Source: Cohnella ginsengisoli | Lineage (GTDB): Bacteria > Bacillota > Bacilli > Paenibacillales > Paenibacillaceae | Reading direction: 5' to 3' | NCBI RefSeq assembly: GCF_029525555.1 | Contig: NZ_JAPDHZ010000002.1 | Coordinates: forward strand, 719,868 to 783,867 | DNA: 64,000 nt | In this document: positions 43,473 to 53,355 of the stretch, one piece after another | Layout of the letters: every line of letters starts with the position of its first letter | How positions within the stretch are numbered: position 1 is the first letter of the stretch | Program-made: the position numbers and the translations under genes | Notes under the pieces: model-generated | Database searches by the model: none | Told to the model about the DNA's origin: nothing | Seen by the model: only the letters and a program-made list of their open reading frames with translations

Positions 43473-43850
43473 TTACTCCGAATAGCCCATCATGCCGATG
43501 TAAGCCAAGTTCGGCTGCGCGATATCCATTCTGCCATACTGGATGATGACGTTCTTATCGCTGCGAAACCGCAGAGAGTATTGCAGTTGCCTGTCCAGTA
43601 CGATGCCGCCGATATCATCCGCCCGGTCCATACGGATACAGCGAACTCGCTCCGCCTTGACGGGGATGAGAATGTCCCGATCCGGCTCGCGGTCCTCGTA
43701 GAAAATATCCATCCGCACCACGGCGTCTTCGCTTTGGCAGTTGAGTATCATGACTGCCTCGTGCCCTTCGAAAAGCGCCTCTTCCGCCTTGCCCTTGTAC
43801 GGCAAATATCCATCGACGATATACCAGTTTTTCGCGCCTTGTCCGCTCAT
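43473..43850 (-). CDS. Sensory rhodopsin transducer-like (ASRT superfamily) small protein
   Basis: 125 residues, soluble all-beta protein. NWYIVDGYLPYKGKAEEALF, FEGHEAVMILNCQSEDAVVR, IFYEDREPDRD, VRCIRMD and the C-terminal VIIQYGRMDIAQPNLAYIGM align with the Anabaena sensory rhodopsin transducer family. Comparative work has proposed that this superfamily binds small molecules, with many members beside sugar-metabolism genes rather than rhodopsins. No rhodopsin gene is here. The ATG overlaps the stop of the M24-family gene (ATGA, 43847-43850), so the two are translationally coupled, and this is the last gene of the long operon. Confidence 0.8.
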   Translation of the reverse strand: MSGQGAKNWYIVDGYLPYKGKAEEALFEGHEAVMILNCQSEDAVVRMDIFYEDREPDRDILIPVKAERVRCIRMDRADDIGGIVLDRQLQYSLRFRSDKNVIIQYGRMDIAQPNLAYIGMMGYSE

Positions 43851-45064
43851 GCCATACCTCCGTCCTCGGGAGCCAACGCCACGACGCCGCGTTCCTTCCA
43901 CGTCCGGCTGAGCTGCCGGACAAGCGGCGACATCGACTCGTAGCCGTTCTCGGTCACGACGAGGCTCTCTTCCACCCGGTTAGAGCCGTGCGGATGGCCG
44001 AACAGGCTGATGTCGGTGTTGACCGTCATGCCGACTTCGAACCGGGACTGGCTGTTCTCGTCGGGATACGGGGACTCCGCTTCCGCGAGCCCGCAGCCAT
44101 GAAGAGGCGGGTACAGATCGTAGGCGGTGACGCCCTTGTCGGCGAAATAGGATTTAACGGCGGATACAAGCACGGCCATGTCGTTGCCGGGAGCAAGCCG
44201 CGACAACGCGACATCCTCCGCCTCGACGAGCAGCGAGATGAACGCCTTCTGCTCCTCGCTCATCCGGCCCGCGACGAACGGGAACCCGACGGTGGCGACG
44301 TACCCTTCATACTGCACCGCGATCGCCGTCATGATCATATCGCCGTCCTGGATCACTTTGCGGGTCGGCCTGCCGATAATCGTGTTCACCCGCTCGCCGC
44401 TCGTCATGACGACGAACGGGACAAACTCCGCCCCCGCCTTCGTGCAGGCCATGTAGGCGTACGCGGATAGCTCCAGCTCCGTCATCCCCGGCCGGACGTT
44501 CAAGATCATCGCCTTGTACCCCTCGTCCGCAATGCGCGCCGCCTCCTTCAGACAGGCGATCTCATGCTCCGTCTTCGTCATCCGCAGCCGGTACAGCAAA
44601 TCCCCTGCATCGATCCATTCCACGCCGTCCGCGCTGCCCTCGATCGAAGCCAGCAGCGGCGCGGACATGGCGTCAATGCCGGCAATGCCGATCGCATGCA
44701 GCGGATTGGCCGCGTGAATCTCGGTGAGAATCGCCTTCATGCTCGTATAATTCGCCTGCGGGTACTCGATCTCATCCGGCACCGTCACGCAGGTGAACTG
44801 GGGCAGCAGTCGCACGTCGGGCCAAGCGGTCATCTCGCGGCACATCAGCTCCCCTTCCGGAGCGGCGATGACGATCGGCTCGCCGACCAACGGCACCAGC
44901 ACCGCGCCCCGCTCGAACAGCGGCCAGTAATTGCTCATGTAACGCAGGTTTTCTTTTCGATACTCATCCCCATAGATCAGGCAGGCCTGCAGCCCCTTCT
45001 CCCTCATCAACGCTCTCAGCCTGTCGGCTCTGGCCCGAAATTCCTCGGCCGGTATCCGCTTCAT
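43847..45064 (-). CDS. M24/creatinase-like protein lacking the usual metal ligands
   Basis: 405 residues: creatinase N-terminal domain (RADRLRALMREKGLQACLIY, MTAWPDVRLLPQ) and a pita-bread fold (LRMTKTEHEIACLKEAARIA, GMTELELSAYAYMACTKAGA, PLHGCGLAEAESPYPDE, SNRVEESLVVTENGYE). The two Asp ligands that M24 peptidases carry in the strand after GD are absent: the segment reads DGDMIMTAIAVQYEGY and VATVGFPF. The His (LHGCGL) and last Glu (RVEESL) remain. This suggests a non-peptidase, perhaps a creatinase-like C-N hydrolase. Start MKRIPAEEF (45062-45064) follows GGGAG; an earlier ATG at 45091 is possible. Confidence 0.8.
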   Translation of the reverse strand: MKRIPAEEFRARADRLRALMREKGLQACLIYGDEYRKENLRYMSNYWPLFERGAVLVPLVGEPIVIAAPEGELMCREMTAWPDVRLLPQFTCVTVPDEIEYPQANYTSMKAILTEIHAANPLHAIGIAGIDAMSAPLLASIEGSADGVEWIDAGDLLYRLRMTKTEHEIACLKEAARIADEGYKAMILNVRPGMTELELSAYAYMACTKAGAEFVPFVVMTSGERVNTIIGRPTRKVIQDGDMIMTAIAVQYEGYVATVGFPFVAGRMSEEQKAFISLLVEAEDVALSRLAPGNDMAVLVSAVKSYFADKGVTAYDLYPPLHGCGLAEAESPYPDENSQSRFEVGMTVNTDISLFGHPHGSNRVEESLVVTENGYESMSPLVRQLSRTWKERGVVALAPEDGGMA

Positions 45065-45098
45065 TTTCCATCCCGCTCCCTTCGGTTCCATTCGTCCT

Positions 45099-46587
45099 CT
45101 ACAAATATGTCACTTTGCGAATCCCCATGAAGTCGGCGACTTGCGACAGCTCCTCCGTCAAATCTCCGTAGGCGATAATACAGTGGTGTGCGAAGCCTTC
45201 TTTGATCAATGCCGCGAGAAAAGCTTTGATCGGCACCGGAAATTTCACGACGGCGGTAATCTCCTCGCACGGGATGTTGTGCCCGAAGTCCAAAGCTTCG
45301 CCCCGGACGATCAGCATTTTGTACCCTTCGGCGTCGATGATCAGATGTCCGATCGTCACAATACCCGGTTTCAGCGTATATTCGAAGCCAAAGCCGGCCC
45401 CCTGCAATCCCCATTGCTCCGGGGGAGCGATTCACCTTCACCGTACTCCGGTCCCGAGCATAGGCCGGATTCGCATAGCCGTGGTGTACCATGAGCAGCG
45501 CGTTCAGCCGCTCGTCGTACTCGCCCCATTCGGCGAATGCCGGCACCTGCCCGCCCAGCTCCCGCATCAGCGTCATCATGATCAAGCCGTGCACGTCGCC
45601 TTCGGTGTTGACGACATAACGACCTTCCTCGCTTAGCAGCGTGTTGGCCAAATACGGCGTCGTTCCCGTCTTCTGCTCCACGTAATGCTGCCCGAGCAGC
45701 GTGAGCGCGTCCAGCCGGAACCGTTCCAGCGTGCCGCGCAGCGCGACATATAAGCGCGAGGCTTTGCGAATATCGTCCTCTTCCAAACCGACGATATTGA
45801 AGCTCTCGCGAGCCAGCGTCACGCCGTCCGCTACCTCCTGCTCGGACGCGGCTTCAAACCGCTCCAGCAGATGATGCAGTTGAATGGAGATCAGGTTCGG
45901 CCCGAGCGTTCCCTTGATCATCGTTTTGTCGTACTCAAAATCGTACATGCCTCTGAACACATGACCGATCACGCCGATATTGACGCTGCGCATACGAACA
46001 TACGCCCGGTAAGCCCGCACGTAACGCCCCATCTCCGCATAAGCATCCTCGTCGCCGATCGCCCCCACGACCACCTTCAATCCGCCGAACCAGCCCATTT
46101 TGCGGAAAGTCGCGGCGAGCTGCAGGTTGGCGATCAACGCGCTGTTGCGCAAAATATTTTCATAATCGGTCTTCAGGTTGATCTCGCCCTTGCCCTGCGA
46201 GTTAAACATCAGTAGCGGCAGATGGCGCAAGTTCTCCAGCGCCTGAATCGCCATGTAATCGGGGCAGTAGGTCCCGGCGACATAGACGATCAGGTCGACC
46301 GCTTTCTCCGCCAGCTTTCGGCCCGCAGCATCCGCTGCATCCAGCGTATCGACCAGCCCCGGCCAAACGACAATGTCGTCCGGCAGCGCCGCCTGAAGAG
46401 CTTCGTATACTTCTGTCATATCCGATGTGACATTCGCGTGCAGACTGCCCGGGAACATCCGCCAATATTCGAAAAACCCGAGCGTCAGCAGCCCGATCTT
46501 CAGCGGCCGATTATCCGCCCGTTTCGTCAGCAGGTCGCCGAACACATTGCCTTTCGCGGTTTCAAACGATTCGATGATTTCACGCAT
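45099..46587 (-). CDS. L-fucose/L-arabinose isomerase-family protein (one frameshift)
   Basis: About 496 residues. It starts MREIIESFETAKGNVFGDLL; other segments include IGLLTLGFFEYWRMFPGSLH, WPGLVDTLDAADAAGRKLAE, YVAGTYCPDYMAIQALENLR, GHVFRGMYDFEYDKTMIKGT, and the C-terminal metal-site region GDVHGLIMMTLMRELGG with HCIIAYGDLTEELSQVADFM. The family interconverts aldoses and ketoses with Mn2+; the substrate here is unknown. The ATG follows AAAAGGAG 11 bases upstream. One frameshift in a G5 run at 45421-45425. Sits between an amidohydrolase and the M24-like gene. Confidence 0.82.
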
Positions 46588-46607
46588 GATGATTTATGCT
46601 CCTTTTC

Positions 46608-47451
46608 CTATGCGATGATGCTTCTGCTCCCGCCCCTGATGCCGGACACGAGCCGCACGGCGTTGTTCCGGATGATGTTGACGATGTCGTCGTCGCCGAT
46701 GCCGGAGAACAGCACGCTTCCCAGCATATAATTCGGGTCGTACCAGGGGGAAATCGGTCCCGAACAGCACCTTCTCCGAGCCGGCCTCGCGCACCATTTT
46801 GCCGATCATGCCGTTCAGCCGCCCCGTGTCGCACAGCTCTAGATATACATTGGGCAGCGCCTTCGCCAATTCGATCGCGACGTCCGTCTCCCCTGGCGCG
46901 GAGTGTCCCATCAGAAATTTGATGTTCGGATATTGACGCGCCAGCTCTCCGATCATTTGCGGCGGATTGTACGAGCTATGGCCCCAGGTGTGGGATAGCA
47001 GCAGCAGCCCCCGCTCGTTCGCGAACTGGTACATTTTGCGGAATTTCTCTCCGGTCAGCGGATACTTATGATAGTCCGGGAGCACCTTGAAGCCGACATA
47101 ACCCTCGACCGTGTCGTATTCTGCCAGTTCCTCTTCCAGACTTTCGATATAGTGCGGATTCACGACAAAATAGCCTTTGATCCGGTCGGGGTACTTCGCC
47201 ATCGCCGCGCGAATTTCCGAATTGCGTCCGATCGGATCGAACAAAGCGCTGTGCGGCGCGGAAATAACCCATTCGATGTTCTCCCGGTCCATTGCCGCGA
47301 TCATCGCCTCCAGATCGGCTTGCGGCAAGTACGTTCCGTAGAACGGTCCCATATGCGTATGCATGTCGATGTAGGACAGGCTCGACAGCCTGCCGGTTTC
47401 CGCGAACTCGCGCGCCAGCAGCGACGGATTGGTCATCGGCACTCTGCTCAT
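46608..47451 (-). CDS. Amidohydrolase-2 family (PF04909) enzyme, copy A (one frameshift)
   Basis: About 281 residues, TIM-barrel metal-dependent hydrolase or decarboxylase. The metal motif is DMHTHMG (residues ~31-37); further metal/catalytic residues appear in LLSHTWGHSSYN, FLMGHSAPGETD and LFGTDFPW. Start MSRVPMTNPS (ATG 47449-47451) has GAGGTGAG and overlaps the stop of copy B by four bases. A G5 run at 46746-46750 shifts the frame; correcting it gives the end NNAVRLVSGIRGGSRSIIA and a TAG at 46608. Relatives act on lactones, hydroxy acids or sugar-derived carboxylates; substrate not known. Confidence 0.85.
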
Positions 47452-48233
47452 AAGCTCACCTCGCCCAGCAGTCTTTCCGCATTTTTGTATGCGATATTCT
47501 CCAGTTCGTCTTGCTTGATGCCCGAACCGAGCAAGCAAGCGAGCGGCCCGCCGATCGCGTTGCTCGGAAATTCGGAACCGAACAGCAGCCGCTCCGAGCC
47601 GAATTTGCCGCAAATCTCTTTAATCTCGCCCGCTGTCTGCATATCTCCGGTCTCGATATAGAAGTTCTTGTAGCTGCGCAGCAGCGGGAAAGTAAGCCGG
47701 GCATGACTCCACAGTCCGTAATTGCACAAAATGACCGTAAGATCCGGGAACTCCTGCAGCACGCCGTAGACGGGTTCCCAACCTTCGCTCGGGGAGAGGA
47801 ACAGCGGAATGCGCGCTTCGGAGACGGCCGACAGCAGTTCACCCATCGCCACCCGGTTCAGCATGTAGCGGTTGCGTTCCGGGTACGCTCTCAGCAGCTT
47901 CACGCCGTTCTCCTTCATCGCCGGAAACAGACGCTCCGGCGCATACTGGTGCTCTGTAATTGGCGGTAATACCGTCCAGGTCGGCAAAAGCCGATCCGGC
48001 GCCTTCGCCGTTTCTTCTATTACAAGCCGATTCCCGTAGTCCGGATCGACGTCTGCCATCGCGTTATGGCTGACCACCGCGCTATGAATGCCGCAGAAAT
48101 CCATCTCGGCCAGCAGTTCCTCCGCGTCGCGAGCTTGCTTCACCTTCTCTTGAACAAGCAAATGCTCATGATTCACAATTTCGTAATTCAACGCTTTGTA
48201 GCCGATCGCGCAGCTGCAATCTATGATTTTCAT
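47448..48233 (-). CDS. Amidohydrolase-2 family (PF04909) enzyme, copy B
   Basis: 261 residues, related to the gene downstream but with an atypical metal motif: the strand that normally reads HxH is MKIIDCSCAIGYK, so the first two metal His residues are absent. It keeps AVVSHNAMADVDPDYGNRL, GVKLLRAYPERNRY, LTVILCNYGLWSHARLTFP and LLFGSEFPSNAIG. It may have lost hydrolase activity or use another mechanism; together with copy A it could form a heteromer. The second ATG (48231-48233) is preferred because GGGAGAG directly abuts the first. Stop overlaps the start of copy A (ATGA). Confidence 0.82.
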   Translation of the reverse strand: MKIIDCSCAIGYKALNYEIVNHEHLLVQEKVKQARDAEELLAEMDFCGIHSAVVSHNAMADVDPDYGNRLVIEETAKAPDRLLPTWTVLPPITEHQYAPERLFPAMKENGVKLLRAYPERNRYMLNRVAMGELLSAVSEARIPLFLSPSEGWEPVYGVLQEFPDLTVILCNYGLWSHARLTFPLLRSYKNFYIETGDMQTAGEIKEICGKFGSERLLFGSEFPSNAIGGPLACLLGSGIKQDELENIAYKNAERLLGEVSL

Positions 48234-48284
48234 GTTCATCTCTCCCGAACCGTCTTTCGTATCGCCGGTCTTTCCGGTCGCACC

Positions 48285-49332
48285 CTATGCCAGATCATTG
48301 TCCAGGAACCGCGCCGGATTGCCGCACATCAGCTCCCGAATTTGTTCCGACGTTATCCCTTCGTCCTCCATCATCGGCACGATGTTCGTCAGCATATGAT
48401 CATAGCCCCAACCTCCGTAGCGATGCAGGCCCATTTTCAGGCAGACATCGTTGGATACGAGGATCTGGCGAAGATAACCGCAGCCGATTAGCTCCCGAAT
48501 CGTTCGCACCCGCTCAATGTCCCGCGCGAACAGCCCTCTAAGCACGCTTTTGTGCCGCCGGTCGGAATAGAACTCCTTGCCGAAGTTGTCGAACTCGATA
48601 TAAGCCCCCCCGGTCCAGCAACGCCTTCAGGTAATCCGGCACGATGTCGACGTCTACATGGTTAATGCAGACTTTGTCCGGTGCGGCACCGTGCTCCGTC
48701 AAGAGATCGATGACCGCCAATCCCTGCCGCGCCCACAGATCCGTATGAACATGCAGCCCGAGCCCGGTCTGCTGCTGCACCATCGCCGCCGCGATCAGCG
48801 TTTTTTTCTCGTTCGGATGGATAACCGCGCTCGTCCCGATCTCCCCGATTACGCCGGCTCGAATGTTCGTCCCGTCCATGCCGTACGACACGTCGCGGTG
48901 AATTTCCCCGGCGATATCATCCACAGTCTTGTCGTCCATATCCTTTGGATGGGAGGCGTGAATGTAATACCCGCACCCTGCGATGATCGGAATGCCAACT
49001 TCGCGCGACACGCCCGCCAGCAGCGCCGGGTCGCGGCCGATATCTCGCAGCGTCAGATCGACGAACGCGCCTCCTCCCGCCCGCTTGAACGCGGTCAGTT
49101 CAGCCTTTACGACGTCTTCCTCGTCGATGACCGCATTGTCCAAAATCGCGTACGGATTGCGCTGGAGCACCCCGAAATTAGTCAAATTCACCTTCTCGGA
49201 TGCCAGTTTCTTCTCGCTAATAGACTGCGGCGGGGAGACGAATCTCCGCAGATCGATAAACGCGTGCTCGTGCGGCAGCACCCAGCCCAACTGGTTTGTC
49301 TCCATCCTGCCTGTTACTGTAAAGACGGACAA
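48285..49332 (-). CDS. Phosphotriesterase-like lactonase family protein (one frameshift)
   Basis: About 349 residues. Metal ligands are all visible: HEH at residues 21-23, a bridging Glu in GVIGEIGTS (Lys in classical phosphotriesterase), His in LHVHTDLW and CINHVDVD, and Asp in SNDVCLK. Family members with Glu at the bridge are mostly lactonases or unknown; the context of sugar enzymes favours a sugar lactone. The start is a TTG (49330-49332) with GGAGGG five bases upstream. One frameshift in a C7 run at 48605-48611, after LLDRGG. It ends 52 bases before amidohydrolase copy B. Confidence 0.88.
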
Positions 49333-49354
49333 CTTAAGCCCTCCTGTACATGCA

Positions 49355-51432
49355 TCACTCGAATTCCACTTCCGCTAAATCCATTCCTCTGGGGGGGAAC
49401 GTATCCGTAGAACCGCGTATCGTCGCAAGTGACTTCGTAACCGTAGTACTTCGTCAGCATACGGACGCTTTTTATTTTTCTTCCCGTATCGATGACCGGC
49501 GAGGCGTACCAGAAGCTGTCGTTCCCTATCCACACCAGCAACTTGCCGTCGTCCCGTTCCATGGACATGATCGTGCAATGCTGCGCTCCTCCATCGATTC
49601 GAGGACAATTCGCGATTTCCACAATGGTATCGGCGCACGACTTCACGAATTCCGCGCTATAATTTTCGCTTGCCAATCGATGCGGCCACTCGCTCTTTTC
49701 CAGCTCCATCAGATCCAGCTTGTCGCCTTGGAGCTCGGACGCTTTGTAGAAAGCACGCCTCTCCTTTTGCTTGCCGCTTCCGTAGACCGCCAACAATGCG
49801 ACGCTGCCGTCGTCGCTTTCTTCGACGACCTCCATATCGGCTTGAGGCAAATCTTCGATCCTCTGGCCGAACAGGATCACGCTTCCCCCCGCGGTAAGCC
49901 AATATCTGCTCTAACTCTTGGCGCGGCAATAAATGAAAATTGGGTACAAAAATTGCTCCGCTTATCACATCCAAGCTTTCAATTCGTGCAATATGGTTAA
50001 GCTGTGCCCCGGCATACGTCAGCTCGCCCATGATTCGATTGCTCGTCCATCTTCTCGTCCCCATGTAATAGTCCAGCTCTGGATAAAGCTTCTGATCCGA
50101 CCAGATGACCGTTGCGCCCAGTATCGTTCGAATGTTGGCGGCAAATCCCGTATCCCATGCCTGATGGATAAAATCCCAATCCTGTCTCTTCAGCCCGTCC
50201 GACAAACAAAACCAGGGACCGTTGCAGCATCTCTCCAGCCCGTTCATCCCTTGGTAGTACAGGTTCAGGTTCGTGTAAATGTACCTCTGGAACATCGTAG
50301 GCGCATGGTGAACAATATCGAATTGCTCCGTGGTGTCCCATACATTCGTCATATAGAGATATTTGAGGTCGGGATTGTATGCCTTCAAATTCATCGCAAC
50401 GGCCGAGCAATGATATCTGACCTTCATTCTCTCTTCCAATTCCGTTGCCGGGTTGAAGATTGTACCGTTATCGCTTGTAATGGACAGGGCGGCCGACACC
50501 TCTTCTACGATATAACCATCGGCTCCCGCTTCGACCGCCGCACGATAATCCAAACCATATCGATACAATGCTTCTACCGGTTCCATCGTTAAGGCGTTAT
50601 TGAATAATATTTCTCTGCCGATGCCATGTACGGCCGAAGTCAGCTTCTTGTAGAAACCATTCCAGCGCTGCACATGAAACATCACCCATTCTTTACGCTT
50701 GTTTCTCCAAATCCATCGTCCCCGTTGCTCGAAAGCTTCCGGATGATCGTCGCAGCCGCGAAGCCATTCGCTCGGCAGTTCCACCTTCGTCTCGGCCACG
50801 AACTGCTCGACCATGTCGTCGGAATAATCGCCATTTTCCAAATGCCGCACCGGGCTGCTCAAGCCGTCCGCGACTTGAATACCGTCAAAATCGTAATCCT
50901 GCAACACGCCGATCAGCTTGCGGGTAAAGAAATCCTCATAATAAGTGCCGTCTTTAAACCGCTTAAGCACATTCGTAATGTGCAGATTTTGGCCATCTCG
51001 GGAAACGAAGCGAATTTCCGGGCTTTCTTTGAGCAGCTCGCCCTCCTGAAACGGGGAAGTATCCGAGAATAGCCGGGAGTAACCCATAACGCTTACATAC
51101 ACTTTGATCTGTCTTTTATGCAGCTCCGCCACCAGCTGTCTCAATTGCCAGTTGGACCACGCTTGTCTTTTCCTGTCCACATTGTAGGGGTGAGCGGCGT
51201 ACGAGCATGACTCGGGCTGCAGCAGCTCTTCCCGTTCCAAACCGTTGTGCTGGTTGATAAAATCGGTCGTATACAGAAAGAGGCCCATGCCGTCCGGTTT
51301 ATAACTCATCTCATGCAGCAACGCATCCACATTAAAATCCGCAGCCGTCTGATCGAACCCGATCAACTCGATCCACAGCCAGCTTTCCATGCGCTCTTCA
51401 TTTCTGTTGAACAATTTCACCTGTTTTTCCAT
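49355..51432 (-). CDS. Uncharacterised TIM-barrel-like glycosidase-type protein (two frameshifts)
   Basis: About 692 residues, no signal peptide. I do not recognise the family. The N-terminal part has the look of a glycosidase barrel: GLFLYTTDFINQHNGLEREE, WSNWQLRQLVAELHKRQIKV followed by YVSVMGYSR, VLQDYDFDGIQVADGLSSPV and AGADGYIVEEVSAALSIT. The C-terminal third is beta-rich and ends FYGYVPP, then after a C/G7 run (49391-49397) RGMDLAEVEFE and a stop at 49355, just ahead of the lactonase ribosome site. Another break lies in C6 49885-49890. The ATG 51430-51432 has AGGAG very close, so the start is not certain. Downstream of the LplBC permeases in the same operon. Confidence 0.65.
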
Positions 51433-51481
51433 GCTCCTATCCGGTCCTTTCTCTTCGCATCGCCGAGAATGCGATATTTAT

Positions 51482-52367
51482 CTAGCCTTTCACGCTGCCC
51501 AGCACGATGCCTTTGACAAAATATTTTTGCAAGAAGGGGTACAACAGCAGTACGGGCAAAATACCGACGAAAATTTGCGCGGACTTCGATGTTCTGTCAG
51601 AAATTTCGGAAAGCCGCAGTACATCCTGAGGAGATAATTGATTCAGATCTTTGCCGATGACTACGGTTTGCAAATAGCTCGATAACGGATAGCGCTCCGG
51701 ATGATTCATCAGAATGAGGCCGTCGAACCAGGAATTCCAATGCGTGACGACACAAAATAACGTAAGGGTGGCCAGCGCCGGCATGGATAACGGAACGAAT
51801 ATTTTCAGCAATACGGTCCAGTGACGTGCTCCGTCCACGAACGCCGATTCTTCCAGCTCCCGGGGAAGGCCGCGAAAAAAATTCAGCAGAATCACAATGT
51901 TGAAAACCGGGACAGCGCCCGGCAGAACGAGCGCCCATACGGAGTCAAGCAACCCAGTAGCCCGGATTGTCATATACCAAGGGATGAGCCCGCCATAGAA
52001 CAGAATGGTAAACACGAAAATCCAGGCATACAAAGTACGAAAACGGAACGAGCTTCTTTCCTTGGATAACGGATAGGCCGCCAATATCGTAAGCAACATA
52101 TTTAACGTCACGCCCAACAACACTCTCTGGACGGTGATCGTAACCGAAGTCAGGAACTGGGGTTTATTGAACACATAGTCATACGATTGCAAAGTAAAAT
52201 CGACCGGCCAGAACGTTACCTCCCCCCGCTTCCGCTGCTCCTGCCGAACTGAAGGACACGGCCAAAATGTGAATAATCGGCGCAATACAGAGCAGGGCAA
52301 GCGCAATCAAGACACAATAGATGAGCAGTGAAGCGCTCCGTTCAAGTACGTTCAATCGATAATGCAT
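51482..52367 (-). CDS. Carbohydrate ABC permease, LplC/YtcP type (one frameshift)
   Basis: About 295 residues; six helices. N-terminus MHYRLNVLERSASLLIYCVL, EAA loop ELEESAFVDGARHWTVLLKI, end YFVKGIVLGSVKG. These permeases pair with ~550-residue LplA-type lipoproteins for oligosaccharides such as rhamnogalacturonan fragments. ATG 52365-52367 with AGGAG seven bases upstream, 22 bases after LplB. A frameshift occurs in a C6 run (52222-52227) after SSAGAAEAG. Confidence 0.87.
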
Positions 52368-52389
52368 AAGCAAACTCCTATCTCCATAA

Positions 52390-53247
52390 TCAGAAAATAC
52401 GATAATTGGCCAATCGGTACGCCAATAAATAAGAAGTCGAAATCAGGAGCAAGGAAATGACCGATTTGAACAACCCGACAGCCGTTGAAAGCCCGTATTG
52501 CATTTCTACCAATCCCATTCGGTATATCGCCGTGTCGACGATGTCGCCGGTCTCGTACACGGCTGGATTATACAAGTTGAAAACTTGATCGAAGCCCGCA
52601 TTCAAAACATTGCCCAAGTTTAATGTCGCCAACAGAACGATGATAGGCAGCATGCCTGGAATCGTAATATGAATCGCCTGCTTCCAACGATTCGCCCCGT
52701 CCAGCATGGCCGATTCGTATAGCGACGGATTTATGCCTGTAATGGCGGCCATATAGACGATCGTGCTGAATCCCACTTCTTTCCAGGCATCGGACAAAAC
52801 AAGCACGAAACGGAACCAATGGTTATCGCCCAGAAAAAAAATCGGCTTACTCCCGAAAACAGCGTGGATAAACTGATTGATCATCCCTTTCGTCGACAGA
52901 AGATCGATCAGGATGCCGGACAAGATGACCCAGGACAGAAAGTGCGGCAAATAAATCAGCGTCTGAATGCCCGTGCGTACGAGCTTCATCCGGATTTCAT
53001 TCAATAGAATAGAGACGGCAATAGGAAGCGCGATGCCGACGGCCATCTTCATGAAGGCGATGATGATCGTATTCCACACGACCTGCGCGATGAACGGGAT
53101 TTCGCTCATATATTTGAAATTGTCCCAACCGACGAACTTCGAATGAACGATCCCGAGTCCGGGATAAAATTTCTGAAAGGCGATGATAATCCCGAACATC
53201 GGCACATAACAGAAGGTGAGCAACAGAAGGAGAGCAGGCACCATCAT
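52390..53247 (-). CDS. Carbohydrate ABC permease, LplB type
   Basis: 285 residues from the first ATG; six helices, EAA loop LYESAMLDGANRWKQAIHIT, end YRLANYRIF. Family members have a basic tail before helix 1; here the in-frame sequence INKWKTESSLHL precedes the first ATG but no ATG, GTG or TTG is found before it, so either translation starts at MMVPALLLLLTF (ribosome site CGGAG, 15 bases away) or a non-standard or indel-hidden start is used. Second gene of the operon after the binding protein. Confidence 0.85.
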   Translation of the reverse strand: MMVPALLLLLTFCYVPMFGIIIAFQKFYPGLGIVHSKFVGWDNFKYMSEIPFIAQVVWNTIIIAFMKMAVGIALPIAVSILLNEIRMKLVRTGIQTLIYLPHFLSWVILSGILIDLLSTKGMINQFIHAVFGSKPIFFLGDNHWFRFVLVLSDAWKEVGFSTIVYMAAITGINPSLYESAMLDGANRWKQAIHITIPGMLPIIVLLATLNLGNVLNAGFDQVFNLYNPAVYETGDIVDTAIYRMGLVEMQYGLSTAVGLFKSVISLLLISTSYLLAYRLANYRIF

Positions 53248-53305
53248 CAGATGAAGAGACGACTCCGTTTTCCATTTATTAATCGCTATCGAATCCTTTC
53301 GTATC

Positions 53306-53334
53306 CGCGGACCGGATCGATAACCGGTCCACGG
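53306..53334 (-). promoter_or_regulatory. Intercistronic hairpin between LplA and LplB genes
   Basis: CCGCGGACCGG pairs with CCGGTCCACGG around ATCGATAA, with no T-run. Such hairpins between a binding protein and its permeases often stabilise the upstream message and lower expression downstream. Confidence 0.6.
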
Positions 53335-53355
53335 ACAAGGTGGTCGCGGGAAGCT

